The position numbers and the translations under genes are program-made. A stretch of DNA of 64,000 nt. Origin: Scolanthus callimorphus (Eukaryota > Cnidaria > Anthozoa > Actiniaria > Edwardsiidae). Under the pieces are notes generated by a model. That model made no database searches, was not told where the DNA came from, and saw only the letters and a list, made by a program, of their open reading frames with translations. This document shows positions 51,955-62,172 of the stretch, piece after piece. The stretch is from positions 26,721,532-26,785,531 of the forward strand of contig CM066912.1 in assembly GCA_033964015.1 (NCBI GenBank). Reading direction: 5' to 3'. The first letter of the stretch is position 1. Each line of letters begins with the position of its first letter.

Positions 51955-54000
51955 GTTTACGCATGTTTTATTATATTTTACAGGGTTACGCATGTTGTTT
52001 AATTATATTCTACAGGGTTGCGCATGTTGTCCTACTATATTTTACAGTTTTGCGCATGTTCTACTATATTATACAGTGTTGCGCATGTTTTACTATATTA
52101 TACAGTGTTGCGCATGTTCTACTATATTATACAGTGTTGCGCATGTTCTACTATATTATACAGTGTTGCGCATGTTCTACTATATTATACAGTGTTGCGC
52201 ATGTTCTACTATATTATACAGTGTTGCGCATGTTCTACTATATTATACAGTGTTGCGCATGTTCTACTATATTATACAGTGTTGCGCATTTTCTTGTTTT
52301 ATTTTCTGTAGCATAACACATGTTGTTTTATTATACTCTACAGGGTTGCGCATGTTGTTTCATTATGTTTACAGGTTTGCGCCTGTTGTTTTATTATATT
52401 TATAGGGTTCGCATGTTGTTTTACTATGTTTATAGGGTTGCGCATGTTGTTTTACTATGTTTGCAGGGTTGCGCATGTTGTTTTATTATGTTTACAGGGT
52501 TGCGCATGTTGTTATTATGTTTACAGGGTTGCGCATGTTGGTTAATTATGTCTATAGGGTTGCGCATGTTTAAAGTTTATAGGGTTGCGCCTGTTGTTTT
52601 ATTATGTTTATAGGGTTGCGCATGTTGTTTTATTATGTTTACAGGGTTGCGCATGTTGTTTTACTATGTTTATAGGGTTGCGCATGTTGTTTTATTATGT
52701 TTACAGGGTTGCGCATGTTGTTATTATGTTTACAGGGTTGCGCATGTTGGTTAATTATGTCTATAGGGTTGCGCATGTAGTTTTATTATGTATAATGGGT
52801 TGCGCATGTTGTTTTGTTATGTTTACAGGGTTGCGCATGTTGTCTTATTATGTTTACGGGGTTGTGCATGTTGTTTTATTATGTTTACAGGGTTGCGCAT
52901 GTTGTTTTATTATGTTTACAGAGTTGCACATGTTGTTTTATTATGTTTACAGGGTTGCGCATGTTGGTTAATTATGTCTATAGGGTTGCGCACGTTTAAA
53001 GTTTATAGGGTTGCGCCTGTTGTTTTATTATGTTTATAGGGTTGCGCATGTTGTTTTATGTTTACAGGGTTGCGCATGTTGTTTTATTATGTTTACAGGG
53101 TTGCGCATGTTGTTTTATTATGTTTACAGGGTTGCGCATGTTGTTTTACTATGTTTACAGGGTTGCGCATGCTGTTATTATGTTTACATGGTTGCGCATG
53201 TTGGTTAATTATGTCTATAGGGTTGCGCATGTTGTTTTATTATGTATAATGGGTTGCGCATGTTGTTTTGTTATGTTTACAGGGTTGCGCATGTTGTCTT
53301 ATTATGTTTACGGGGTTGCGCATGTTGTTTTATTATGTTTACAGGGTTACGCATGTTGTTTTATTATGTTTACAGAGTTGCACATGTTGTTTTATTATGT
53401 TTATAGCGTTGTGCATGTTGTTTTATTATGTTTATAGGGTTGCGCATGTTGTTTTTATTATGTTTACAGGGTTGCACATGTTGTTTTATTATGTTTATAG
53501 GGTTGCGCATGTTGTTTTATTATGTTTATAGGGTTGCGCATTTTGTTTTATTATGTTTACAGGGTTGGGCATGTTGTTTTATTATGTTTACAGGGTTGCG
53601 CATGTTTTATTATGTTTACAGGGTTGCGCATTTTGTTTTATTATGTTTATAGGGTTGCGCATGTTGTTAAATTATGTTTATAGGGTTGCGCATGTTGTTT
53701 TATTATGTTTACAGGGTTACGCATGTTGTTTTATTATGTTTATAGGGTTGCGCATGTTGTTTTATTATGTTTACAGGGTTGCGCATGTTGTTTTATTATG
53801 TTAATTTACAGGGTTGCGCTTGTTGTTTTATTATGTTTACAGGGTTGCGCATGTTGTTTTATTAAGTTAACAGGGTTGCGCATGTTGTTAAATTATGTTT
53901 ATAGGGTTGCGCATGTTTTATTATGTTTATAGGGTTGCGAATGTTGTTTTATTATGTTTACAGGGTTGTGCACTAGCATGTTATTGTACTATATTCTACA
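51955..54000 (+). repeat. Minisatellite array C: 29-bp and 31-bp units, about 65 copies
   Basis: The first part (about 52050-52290) has a near-identical 29-bp unit GTTGCGCATGTTCTACTATA-TTATACAGT; the rest has a 31-bp unit GGGTTGCGCATGTTGTTTTA-TTATGTTTACA. Neither length is a multiple of three, so the overlapping ORFs (CACCFIMFTGLRM, MLFYYVYRVAHVV) are the same repeat cycling through all three frames and are not genes. Local blocks are themselves duplicated: about 52560-52830 resembles 52980-53260. Confidence 0.95.
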
Positions 54001-54689
54001 ATGTTGCGTATTTCTGCTTTACTCTTTTCTATGTACAGGGTTGCACATTTTGCTGTTCTATTTAATTCTATTTGCATTTTTATGTCATATTTTACAGGGT
54101 TTCATATATTCCACAGGATATTGCACTTTGCTTTCATATATTCCACATGTTCTATAGGGATACGTATTTTCCTCTGTTTTATCCTACAGTTTTGTGCATT
54201 TTGCTCTGTATTATTGTGCTATATTCTACTCGAATGTGAATTATTTGCTTTCCTATATTCCACAGGGTTGCGCATATTTTACAAGTTTGCTTAATTTCCT
54301 CTATTTTGTTCTACAGGTTTTGTTGGTATTTTAATTAGCCAGCCGGCTTGATTAGTTATTTCAACTACCTCCAAGTGGCTTGTGCTCTCTCTTCTGATTC
54401 TAAAAGATTGTCATTTTCATTGTATTCTCCATTTTAATTGGACTATTAGACATTAGTATATACCAAATCACTGAATAGTCATTTTCGCGCGCTCTGATTG
54501 GTTCCTGAAATAGTAGATATCAAACATCAATATATACCATCTCGGCAACCTCCTAAGAACGAGCAATTTGATTGGTTTATAATCTCGGAATGTATTAAAA
54601 AGGCGAAAGAAAAGTCAGTCAACAAAAATAAACAAGTAACAAATTAGATTTCTTTGTCTCAAAATCGGTCTCTCTGCTCCCACGTCCCC
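54001..54689. other. Degenerate array edge and AT-rich DNA
   Basis: Diverged array C units continue to about 54310. The block 54411-54456 (TTGTATTCTCC, ACTATTAGACATTAG) recurs at 55639-55685 in the same orientation, bracketing about 1.2 kb. Confidence 0.55.
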
Positions 54690-54775
54690 GTGGTGCTTTA
54701 ACGTCCCTCTGGTTCCGGTAGTGTAATGTATGTGAAAGACGGGACCAACGGTTTTTAATCCTTATTCTCATTTGC
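54690..54775 (-). mobile_element. Truncated SINE copy
   Basis: The reverse complement reads CCGTCTTTCACATACATTAC, then CTACCGGAACCAGAGGGACG and TTAAAGCACC, matching the body of the SINE at about 5143-5228. The tRNA head and tail are missing. Confidence 0.8.
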
Positions 54776-56082
54776 ATTAGAAACGGTTCATTATTACCGG
54801 CGTATTGTTGTACGCCCTAGGCCTTAAATTGGCAACATTTATCCCGCCTTTTGGGGTTATAATTGCTGGGATTTTTTTCCTATCACTCCGGCTTTTCTCT
54901 TTATGAAACGAATTCGGCAAATTGGTCACCAACCAAAAACAAAACAAATATCCAGGTAGTGTACAAGAGCATGCATAGCTGTGGTGATGCGGCTGTGAGG
55001 ACTGGGTGCAAGTCCCAGCTGGGTAAAAACTGATTGTGTTGGTGACCGAAATCTGTCTGACGAAACTTTCTAACAATCTTTTTGTCTCGTTAATCGGAAT
55101 AAAGTTTATACCAAAGAAAAGGATGCAAAGGCGTTGGGTGGGTAATAGAGAGTTTTCATGCGGCTGTGAAGTAGGTACTAACAAATACGCACTAGAATCC
55201 CATGCTGTATGGCTCTATCTCGCGTGTTGATTGGCTGAAATCGAGGGAGATTTTTTTGTGGAATTACATGGCTGCAAAAGTAGAATTCAATGAAAACACA
55301 GGACACCCACGAAATTAAATTTCTACACGACAAATTTACAATTTATCAAGCGAGAAAGCAAGAACAATTACTTTCTGAAGTTTTAAACTCTGTCAAACAC
55401 TTATGAAACGTCTTTTCGTCAACGAAGACGCTTCGCTAGCAAGATTTTTAAGTTGCATTTTCCTGAAATTGAAACAGTTTGGCAATGGCTTCCTTGCGGC
55501 GCGTAAAGCTTTTTTGTAAATTATCTAAATCAGCAAAACCTCCGGCATGGGATTCAAAGAAAATCCACTACCCGACTCAGGAATTCCACACTAAATCTCA
55601 CTTGAAAAATCGAGTCGGGTAATGGATTTACCTATAAGTCATTTTTATTGTATTCTCATTTTTAATTATGACTATTAGACATTAGATATTTAAAAATATA
55701 AAATGACATTTGCAAGTCTTTTATAGATAAGGTCAGATCCAAAGGCATTGAGCCTCTGAACACTGCCATCAAGCAGCCAGAGCCCCCCCTCCATGGGTAC
55801 GGCCTACGCCCGAGGGCAAATTCGTTCATTAGGCTTATTGTTGCGAATGATCGCCTGGCGTGAAGACTTTTTTCTTTTTAAAGCTGGACCCGGGAGCTGA
55901 TATCGCCAGCGGATTTTCCAAGGAAGCGCTTGCCGCGCAAAATCCCTTGCACCTGGCCCCCAGCCCAGGTTGGGTTTGAATATCAGAATTAATAGTTCTA
56001 GATGCTTAGTGATCTTATTCTATGGTATTTTCGCTTTACTCCTCATCTTATTTTTTAAAATCCTTTGAACTGGGAGCCTTGC
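54776..56082. other. No supported gene
   Basis: A 135-codon minus-strand ORF (54777-55184) has no motif. 55560-55625 has TACCCGACTC and GAGTCGGGTA facing each other. Confidence 0.4.
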
Positions 56083-56180
56083 TGGCTCGGTTTCCAGCCG
56101 TGGTGGGGTCATTTCTGACGAAGCCTCGTAGGTTGAGGATCGCGGGCTCCAAAAACCCACCACGGCTTGAAACCGGGCCT
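56083..56180. repeat. Inverted repeat (~98 bp)
   Basis: TGGCTCGGTTTCCAGCCGTG and the complementary CACGGCTTGAAACCGGGCC close the element. Confidence 0.75.
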
Positions 56181-56341
56181 ATGCTACAGTGTTTCCACCA
56201 GATTACATAATCTTTCGTAAGGACAGGTACTTCTTTCCTCCTCAGCACGTGCTCTGCGCATGCGCTTCACGTACAAATCAACAGCGCGGGAGGCCTGTGG
56301 ACAAAGCGTCGTTGGGCTGGGAAGCCTGTGGTATATCCAAA

Positions 56342-56448
56342 ATGGCGCCTTCCAGTGGAGCAAGAACTTCGCAGATGCTCGACTTTCTTCTCGTTGCAAA
56401 GACTAAAGCGAATTGATTTACGAGCTCAGAAAGGCTAGTACCCATCAA
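56342..56448 (+). other. Candidate 5' exon with a 24-codon short ORF
   Basis: ATG in good context (CCAAAATGGCGCC) opens MAPSSGARTSQMLDFLLVAK and stops at 56414-56416. A consensus donor CAA/GTAAGT follows at 56449. The preceding 120 bp are CpG-bearing (CACGTGCTCTGCGCATGCGC), as in a promoter. This would suit a 5' leader exon with an upstream ORF; the rest of the gene was not identified. Confidence 0.3.
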
Positions 56449-58201
56449 GTAAGTTATAATTCTTTATACAGTGGTTAGTTAAGCGTTCTGGTTACATTAT
56501 AGGCGTTAGAGAAAGGCCGTAAACCTGAGTGAATGAATTTCACCCGTCCATTCGCTCTAGCCTCTACACTAAAAGCCTACGTCACTGAACTGTGGTCTGT
56601 GTTCCCATACTGGAACACATTATTAATTACATTTTTTATTATTGCAACAGGTTTATGTACAAGCCATAGTCCTAACAAATCAGGAAGAGGGAACATTACT
56701 CTCAACTCAAGGTACTTATGGTGTTCGTGTTCTGCATTCTGCAAATTACACCTGCCGCAATGGCACTTTGTTTCCTACTTTTAGACAAAATTTGACATGA
56801 ACTGTTTCAGGCAAGAATTATATTGAGACTTACTGTATCAAGCAATGGTTCATGATACATTCAACTTTGTCGTCACATGCTGCCATCTTGAGCATGGAAA
56901 CGAGGCCATGCAGGAAACATTTCGCTTTTTTGGTGAAAAATCGCTGCTTTCCGCCATATTAACATTTTAAGGGCAGAATACAGGACCTGACATTAACTTT
57001 ATTCGCGAGGTGCCATTGGTGACTAATTCAAACATTTTAGTCACCAGAAAGCAAAAGTTAGTCGCCTCATTCAATATGGATCTCAGCTGAAATCAGAAAG
57101 ATGGGGTGTTACTTGGCAACTAGCTCTAAAATTTTGGTTGCCAAATCCCCAAATTTAGTCGCCATTGGCGACCATATGGTTGCAGTGCCTGGCCCTACAG
57201 TAAGAGGTGCATATGGTGAATGATTCCATGACAAGCACCCTCTCCTAAGCAAAAAAAAAAAGCATGAAAAAAACCCAAGCCAGACAACCAGTTGCCGCAA
57301 CTGTTAAGAAGGCGTGCATTGTCTTGGAAACGTTGTAAAAAGTAATGGTTTTTACTTTGCTGTGATTACAAAATGGATAAGAAAATTCTGTGGTGAATTC
57401 AGAAATCTCCTCTTGCAAAGTGGGGTATGACCAAGAGGGAAGGGACTGCTGAAATGTGGGAGTCTTTCACAACATACCAGAGACTTTGTCATCAGTTTTT
57501 GAACTTGTATGATTCAACCTATTTGATTACCAGGGAGCAGGACATTTTAGAGCAAGAAATGTGTAATTCCAGCAAAGATCCATACCTCAGGGGATTGGAC
57601 CTTGCCAAATAAAATTGGAAGGAATCTTTCTGAGAATACTTTTTTGTTGCTTTAGGAAACTGTGACAACTGCCTTACAGAAGCCAATCAAGCCAGGTAAA
57701 AATGCTGCTGCTTTAGAGAAATGCCCAAGGTACAGTACATAGATAACCTGATCAGTGACAGAGTGACAGTGCCATTTTCAGAGGTTGGTATCTTTACAAA
57801 ATACTGCCACCATTAGCTTTTCGTAATCCAGTTGCCATCTGCGAATTTACTGTGCGAATACTTCTACTGGGCCATCCCATAAAAAGTTTGTTTGGTGATT
57901 CAAACCTTTTAAAGGACATTTTATGCAATTATTGGGCGATGAGTAATATTTAAATTTTTTCAAGTGATCAGCTCATAATCTTCACAACAAGTGAATCTTT
58001 CGATGTCTGGGATCTCAAAAAAGTCAAGATCCTTTGTTCTGTACTTGCTTTCTGATTGGCTAGCTTCTTACAAGATGGCCTGGTCTAGGTTTTTGCACGA
58101 AATTTACTAGAACCACTCTAGGAAAAAAATAAGTTTATTTTGACATCAGTAGTCTAGTCAATCTATGATCAGAAAAGGCCGAACCTAGAAGTAATTGCTA
58201 T
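56449..58201. other. Weak exon candidate only
   Basis: 57427-57612 encodes MTKREGTAEMWESFTTYQRL, CHQFLNLYDSTYLITREQDI, LEQEMCNSSKDPYLRGLDLA after an acceptor-like CTTGCAAAG, and its TAA overlaps AATAAA at 57608. It reads like protein but has no family match. 57000-57190 is dispersed repeat-like (TTAGTCACC, TTAGTCGCC). Confidence 0.3.
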
Positions 58202-58205
58202 TTAA

Positions 58206-59547
58206 GGCTACTGTCAACCTTCGAGGCCAATTTTTTCTTTTTTTTTTTTTTTTCGGCTGAACTTAAAGTTTGTGCCATAATCTAGCAACTCGTAAAAAGA
58301 AAAATACAAAAAAGTAGTGTTTTCATGCGTAAAAACGAGAATAATATTCATTTCATCGGAGCATTTACTAACTCAGCCGACTTTAATCCTTTAATCCTGT
58401 TTACATATGACACAGGCTCCCCACTGATTGCGCGCGAGAACATAATCTGGGACTCATTAGCATATTTACGCACATTTCCTTCAAACATCGAACTACAAGT
58501 GAACGCGAACAACTCAACATTCAATCTCACGAATTTCAACCATTAATACAACGTTTTGCAGTATTGTACATTTCTGATTCGTCTTGGTGGCTTTCGCGCT
58601 TGGCCATGTCTTTGCATGCCAAACAAAATGCGTTCCGTCAAACTGAAGTAAATATATTCGATATTTCCAAAGAAGCTAGATAATCTGATCGTTCTCACTA
58701 CTCGATCGAGCCCGCGTTCCCTGAACATGATTTCCATGTGATTTACATCGGGCCGCTGTGACCGCTGCTGTCTTTTGTTTTCCTCCCTTGGCCTTTTTCC
58801 TCTTTGTTGGAGAGTTTTTAGTCTTCCTACTTGATTTGCGTCGGTTTGATTTTGGCTTTGCCATTACATTATCCTGATAAGTCGAGGCTTAAGACGAAAA
58901 ACAATGCTCTTGAAATTTGAGATCGGAAGAGCTTTCCCGCGAACTTTCCTGGCCCAACGGGGCGCTTCGTTCTCATTGGTTATCAGTTGACATCTGCTTG
59001 ACGTTTGTTTGCTGTCCACTTGAGAAGCCAAGAAAGCTTCTACGAGCCGTAACTCTTTAGTAGTTTTAGAGCAGATTACCAACATAAAACTGAATTATGC
59101 GCATAGAGGGAAACGATGGATTCGTTTGAAAAAAATGTGGGGCTTTAAAGAAATATTGCTTTGCTGCGATGCAAATGCGCCGTAAGTAAAGGAATGTAAG
59201 CAATTTTTACTCTTTCGACTTTAGCCTTTGATAAATCATAAACAAAGTAAAATATTGACAAATCCCCACACGGTTTGACAGCCCTATGAGTGCTGATGGA
59301 CATGATGCAGTTTTTGGGCTGAAAGAAACGAGTTCACTATGCGCATAATTCAATTTTTTAGAGCGCGTCGGAAACTCATTGTGCGGCGCCTAGGGTAAAA
59401 CGTTTTAAAAGAGAAGAAATAAAAATAGTGTATTTGGAACTACAACTATTGAGCTTTAAAATGGTGTATAGTTTATATGTATAATTTTGTTTGCGCGCGC
59501 GAGGGATTTTTTTTAGCGAAGGGCACCTTCGGAGGTTTACAGTCGCC
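58206..59547. mobile_element. TTAA-flanked DNA transposon (~1.34 kb)
   Basis: TTAA at 58202-58205 and 59548-59551. TIRs GGCTACTGTCAACCTTCGAG and, at the right end, CTTCGGAGGTTTACAGTCGCC (last 20 bases; imperfect match). TTAA duplication points to piggyBac- or Kolobok-type transposition. It contains minus-strand short ORFs, one very basic, but no recognisable transposase. Confidence 0.8.
58676..58864 (-). CDS. Lys/Arg-rich short ORF inside the TTAA element
   Basis: 62 residues from ATG 58864 (MAKPKSNRRKSSRKTKNSPT then KRKKAKGGKQKTAAVTAARC), stop at 58676. It resembles a nuclear-localisation or DNA-binding N-terminal tail. It could be the first exon of a lost transposase or a host-gene first exon captured by the element. 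No catalytic domain is present. Confidence 0.3.
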   Translation of the reverse strand: MAKPKSNRRKSSRKTKNSPTKRKKAKGGKQKTAAVTAARCKSHGNHVQGTRARSSSENDQII

Positions 59548-59551
59548 TTAA

Positions 59552-60237
59552 AAAGTGGATGTTTTTACAGAAAAAATTAACCTTAAACCATTAACTGGAG
59601 CTACGTCCTGAAAGTCCAAAGAAATTTCACTGGGAAGGAACAGGTTAAATTCAAGGCATCAATTGCAATGGTTCTCACAAGTTGAACAATAGAAAATATT
59701 TTCATTTTGAGGGACTATAGTTCTAACCCTACAATATTTGAAACCCAATTTACTAAGTTCCGCATTAGTTTTCTTTAAAAAGTCTACTAACAATTACTTC
59801 TAGGTTAAACTGTAGATTGACAAGACTATAGGTTAGCTGGGTTTTGGAAGTGATGGTATTAATGATGTGTGTAATTCCAGCAAAGATCTATAACTTGACC
59901 ATGGAGGGTACATGGGAAATTCCAGGGTGTGGTCAATACACCTCTTTTTTCACCATACAATCACTGCATGTTCACTGGAAATTCCAGAAGGTTCTTAGGT
60001 AAATTCACTCCATGGTCGGATCATTTCTGGGACCACACCATTTTAAAAACATTCTTATTAGGCAGCTCACCAAAGTAGTTTCTTTGGTGCTTTATAGTTA
60101 TCAATGTTCTTTTTATTTGTACTGAAGCTTTCCACAAAACCAAAATTCGTGCTGACCTTCTTGATATTTAGCATAGAATAAGCTTTCCAAGAATGTATTT
60201 TGGAGCAACAACAGAGAGAGCACCACCCCCTTGCCCC
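59552..60237. other. No gene seen
   Basis: GTGTAATTCCAGCAAAGATC (59869-59888) repeats a phrase at about 57560-57580; otherwise nothing recognised. Confidence 0.4.
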
Positions 60238-60630
60238 CAGGGGGATACTTGGGGGTCCAACATTTTTTTTTTTTTTTTGGGGGGGGGGGTATGAAATTTG
60301 TAGTAAAAGTATTTTTTTGGGTTAAAAATTCTACCATGTATTTTGGGGGGGATGAAAAATCTGTGGGTATTTTTGGGGGGTTGAAACTTCTGACAGGCTA
60401 GTTGATCATCAGATACTGCCTTAAGCTGCAGCTATTTCTGGGAAACATACCCATGGAGTGGGCATGGCCATCATGTCTATGCTGGTATTAAATGGTATTT
60501 TTGGGGTTATCAAATTTTGGGAGCAGGTATTTTTGGGGGTATAAAATTTATGGCTCGGGTATGTTTTTGGTATGAAATTTGGAGCTCTGTTTGACCTCCA
60601 TCATTTTTATATCCGAGTATCCCCCCTGGG
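60238..60630. mobile_element. TIR element with GGTATTTTTGGGG internal repeats
   Basis: CAGGGGGATACTTGGG at the left and CCGAGTATCCCCCCTG at the right. The interior has several GGTATTTTTGGGG / TATGAAATTTG phrases and a T16-G11 run at 60263-60289. Confidence 0.75.
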
Positions 60631-61067
60631 TCCTTATCATAAAAATTAACCACAACTTTTAAACAAAATCCATGGAAACTGTACTAGGTGAAACAGGGCA
60701 AGGCCCAGATCCAAGAGTAACCAAGATGGTTCCTTACAACAATTATTGTCATGTACATTTGGTTTTGTGGAAAGCTCTGGTCCATGTACAGAAGCAATTT
60801 CTTTTTCTTACAAATGACATTTACAGTGCGACTAAACAAACCAAGGCCACCCAACACATCTTCAACAAATATTACAGACATCTTTATGTTCATGAGACAC
60901 TATTCTGGGCGAAAATTGTATGTACCGGTAGAAAATGTTCCTAAAACCTATTGTTATATGTATATAGTAACAAATTTCAAGTAAAAATTCACTCGCATCT
61001 ATTGTTCAGATGCTCACTAAATTTGTAAGAAATTGCTCGGTTGGCCTTGGTCCTTAGTCGCACTGTT
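60631..61067. other. No supported gene
   Basis: Overlapping ORFs on both strands; AGTGCGACTAA (60825) and TTAGTCGCACT (61053) with CCAAGGCC/GGCCTTGG face each other, so this may be an outer part of the following fold-back. Confidence 0.4.
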
Positions 61068-62172
61068 AGGAGGCTCATGGCAGTTTTTCATGTCATCACC
61101 CTTTGAACTTTAATGGTCTGCATCTCATGCGGAAATGCACAGAACGGAGAACCACTTTACAAGAAAACATGCTATGGATTGTTCTTTGTGTCAACATATG
61201 TTTTGTTTACATTGATGCTTCCATGGCAACGTAATGGCAACCCGCCATAAATGTTAAGTTGCAAAATTCACTCAGACAATGAGAAATTTTGGCAAAAACC
61301 TCTTAATGCCAAAGACATTAGGCTATAAAATTACTTGGACAAAGTTTGAAGAAAAAGTGTCATCACGTTTTTTGAAATAAACATAGTCATTTTTTTTTTC
61401 GTCCAAAAATTAGAATTTTCTACTTTCTTGATTCTCAAACTATGCCTAAAAGCTCATAGTGATGTGTTTTTTTAGTTCTGCATAGAGACAGATACATTTT
61501 CTCTAAGCACAGAAAATTCCAGAGCCACTGCTTATAATTTGCCAATCACAATTAATCTGAAAACTTTTGAAAGCCAAAGGATGTCCTGCGTTTTAATTCC
61601 TAGTTTAAAAATCCAAAGATAAGTTGTTGTCAGTCTCCCCAAAGATGGTTCAATTGTTTCATACCTTGTAGGTGTGTTTTTTAGAACCATAATTCTTTTA
61701 AAAGACAGCGAAAAACAATTGAATCTTGATGCGGTGTGTCGCTTTACTTGAAAGTGGCCAGATTTTGCTATCGTGATCGGAATAAGCAGGCTCTGAAATT
61801 TTCTGGTCTGTCTTTATGTGGAACTAAGAAATAAATCACTATCAGCTTTTAGGCATAGTTTGAGAATCAAGAAAGTAGGCTTATAGAAAATTCTAATTTT
61901 TTGACGAAAATAAAAATGACTGCATTATAATTTTGAAAACGCGATGACACTTTTTCTTCAAACTTTGTCCAAGTAATGCTTAGCCTAACATCTTTGGCAT
62001 TGAGAGGGTTTCGCTGAAATTTCTCAGGGTCACCATAGAAGCATCAATGTAAACAAAACATGTGTTGACACAAAGAACAATCCATACCATGTTTACTTGT
62101 AAAGCCGCTTTCTGTTGTGTGCATTTTCAATTCAAGAGATACAATTCAAGGAGTGAGGCCATGAGCCTCCTT
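61068..62172. mobile_element. Large fold-back element (1.1 kb, arms ~450 bp)
   Basis: AGGAGGCTCATGG at the left and CCATGAGCCTCCT at the right. Paired blocks include GGATTGTTCTTTGTGTCAAC, GACAAAGTTTGAAGAAAAAG, ACTTTCTTGATTCTCAAACT and ATGCCTAAAAGCT. The centre is near 61620. Many small differences between arms; no coding capacity. Confidence 0.9.

Noticed and set aside
51963..53932. Cysteine- and tyrosine-rich ORFs up to 137 codons, seemingly repeat proteins
   Set aside because: The 29/31-bp unit shifts frame each copy, so all frames are open by repetition.
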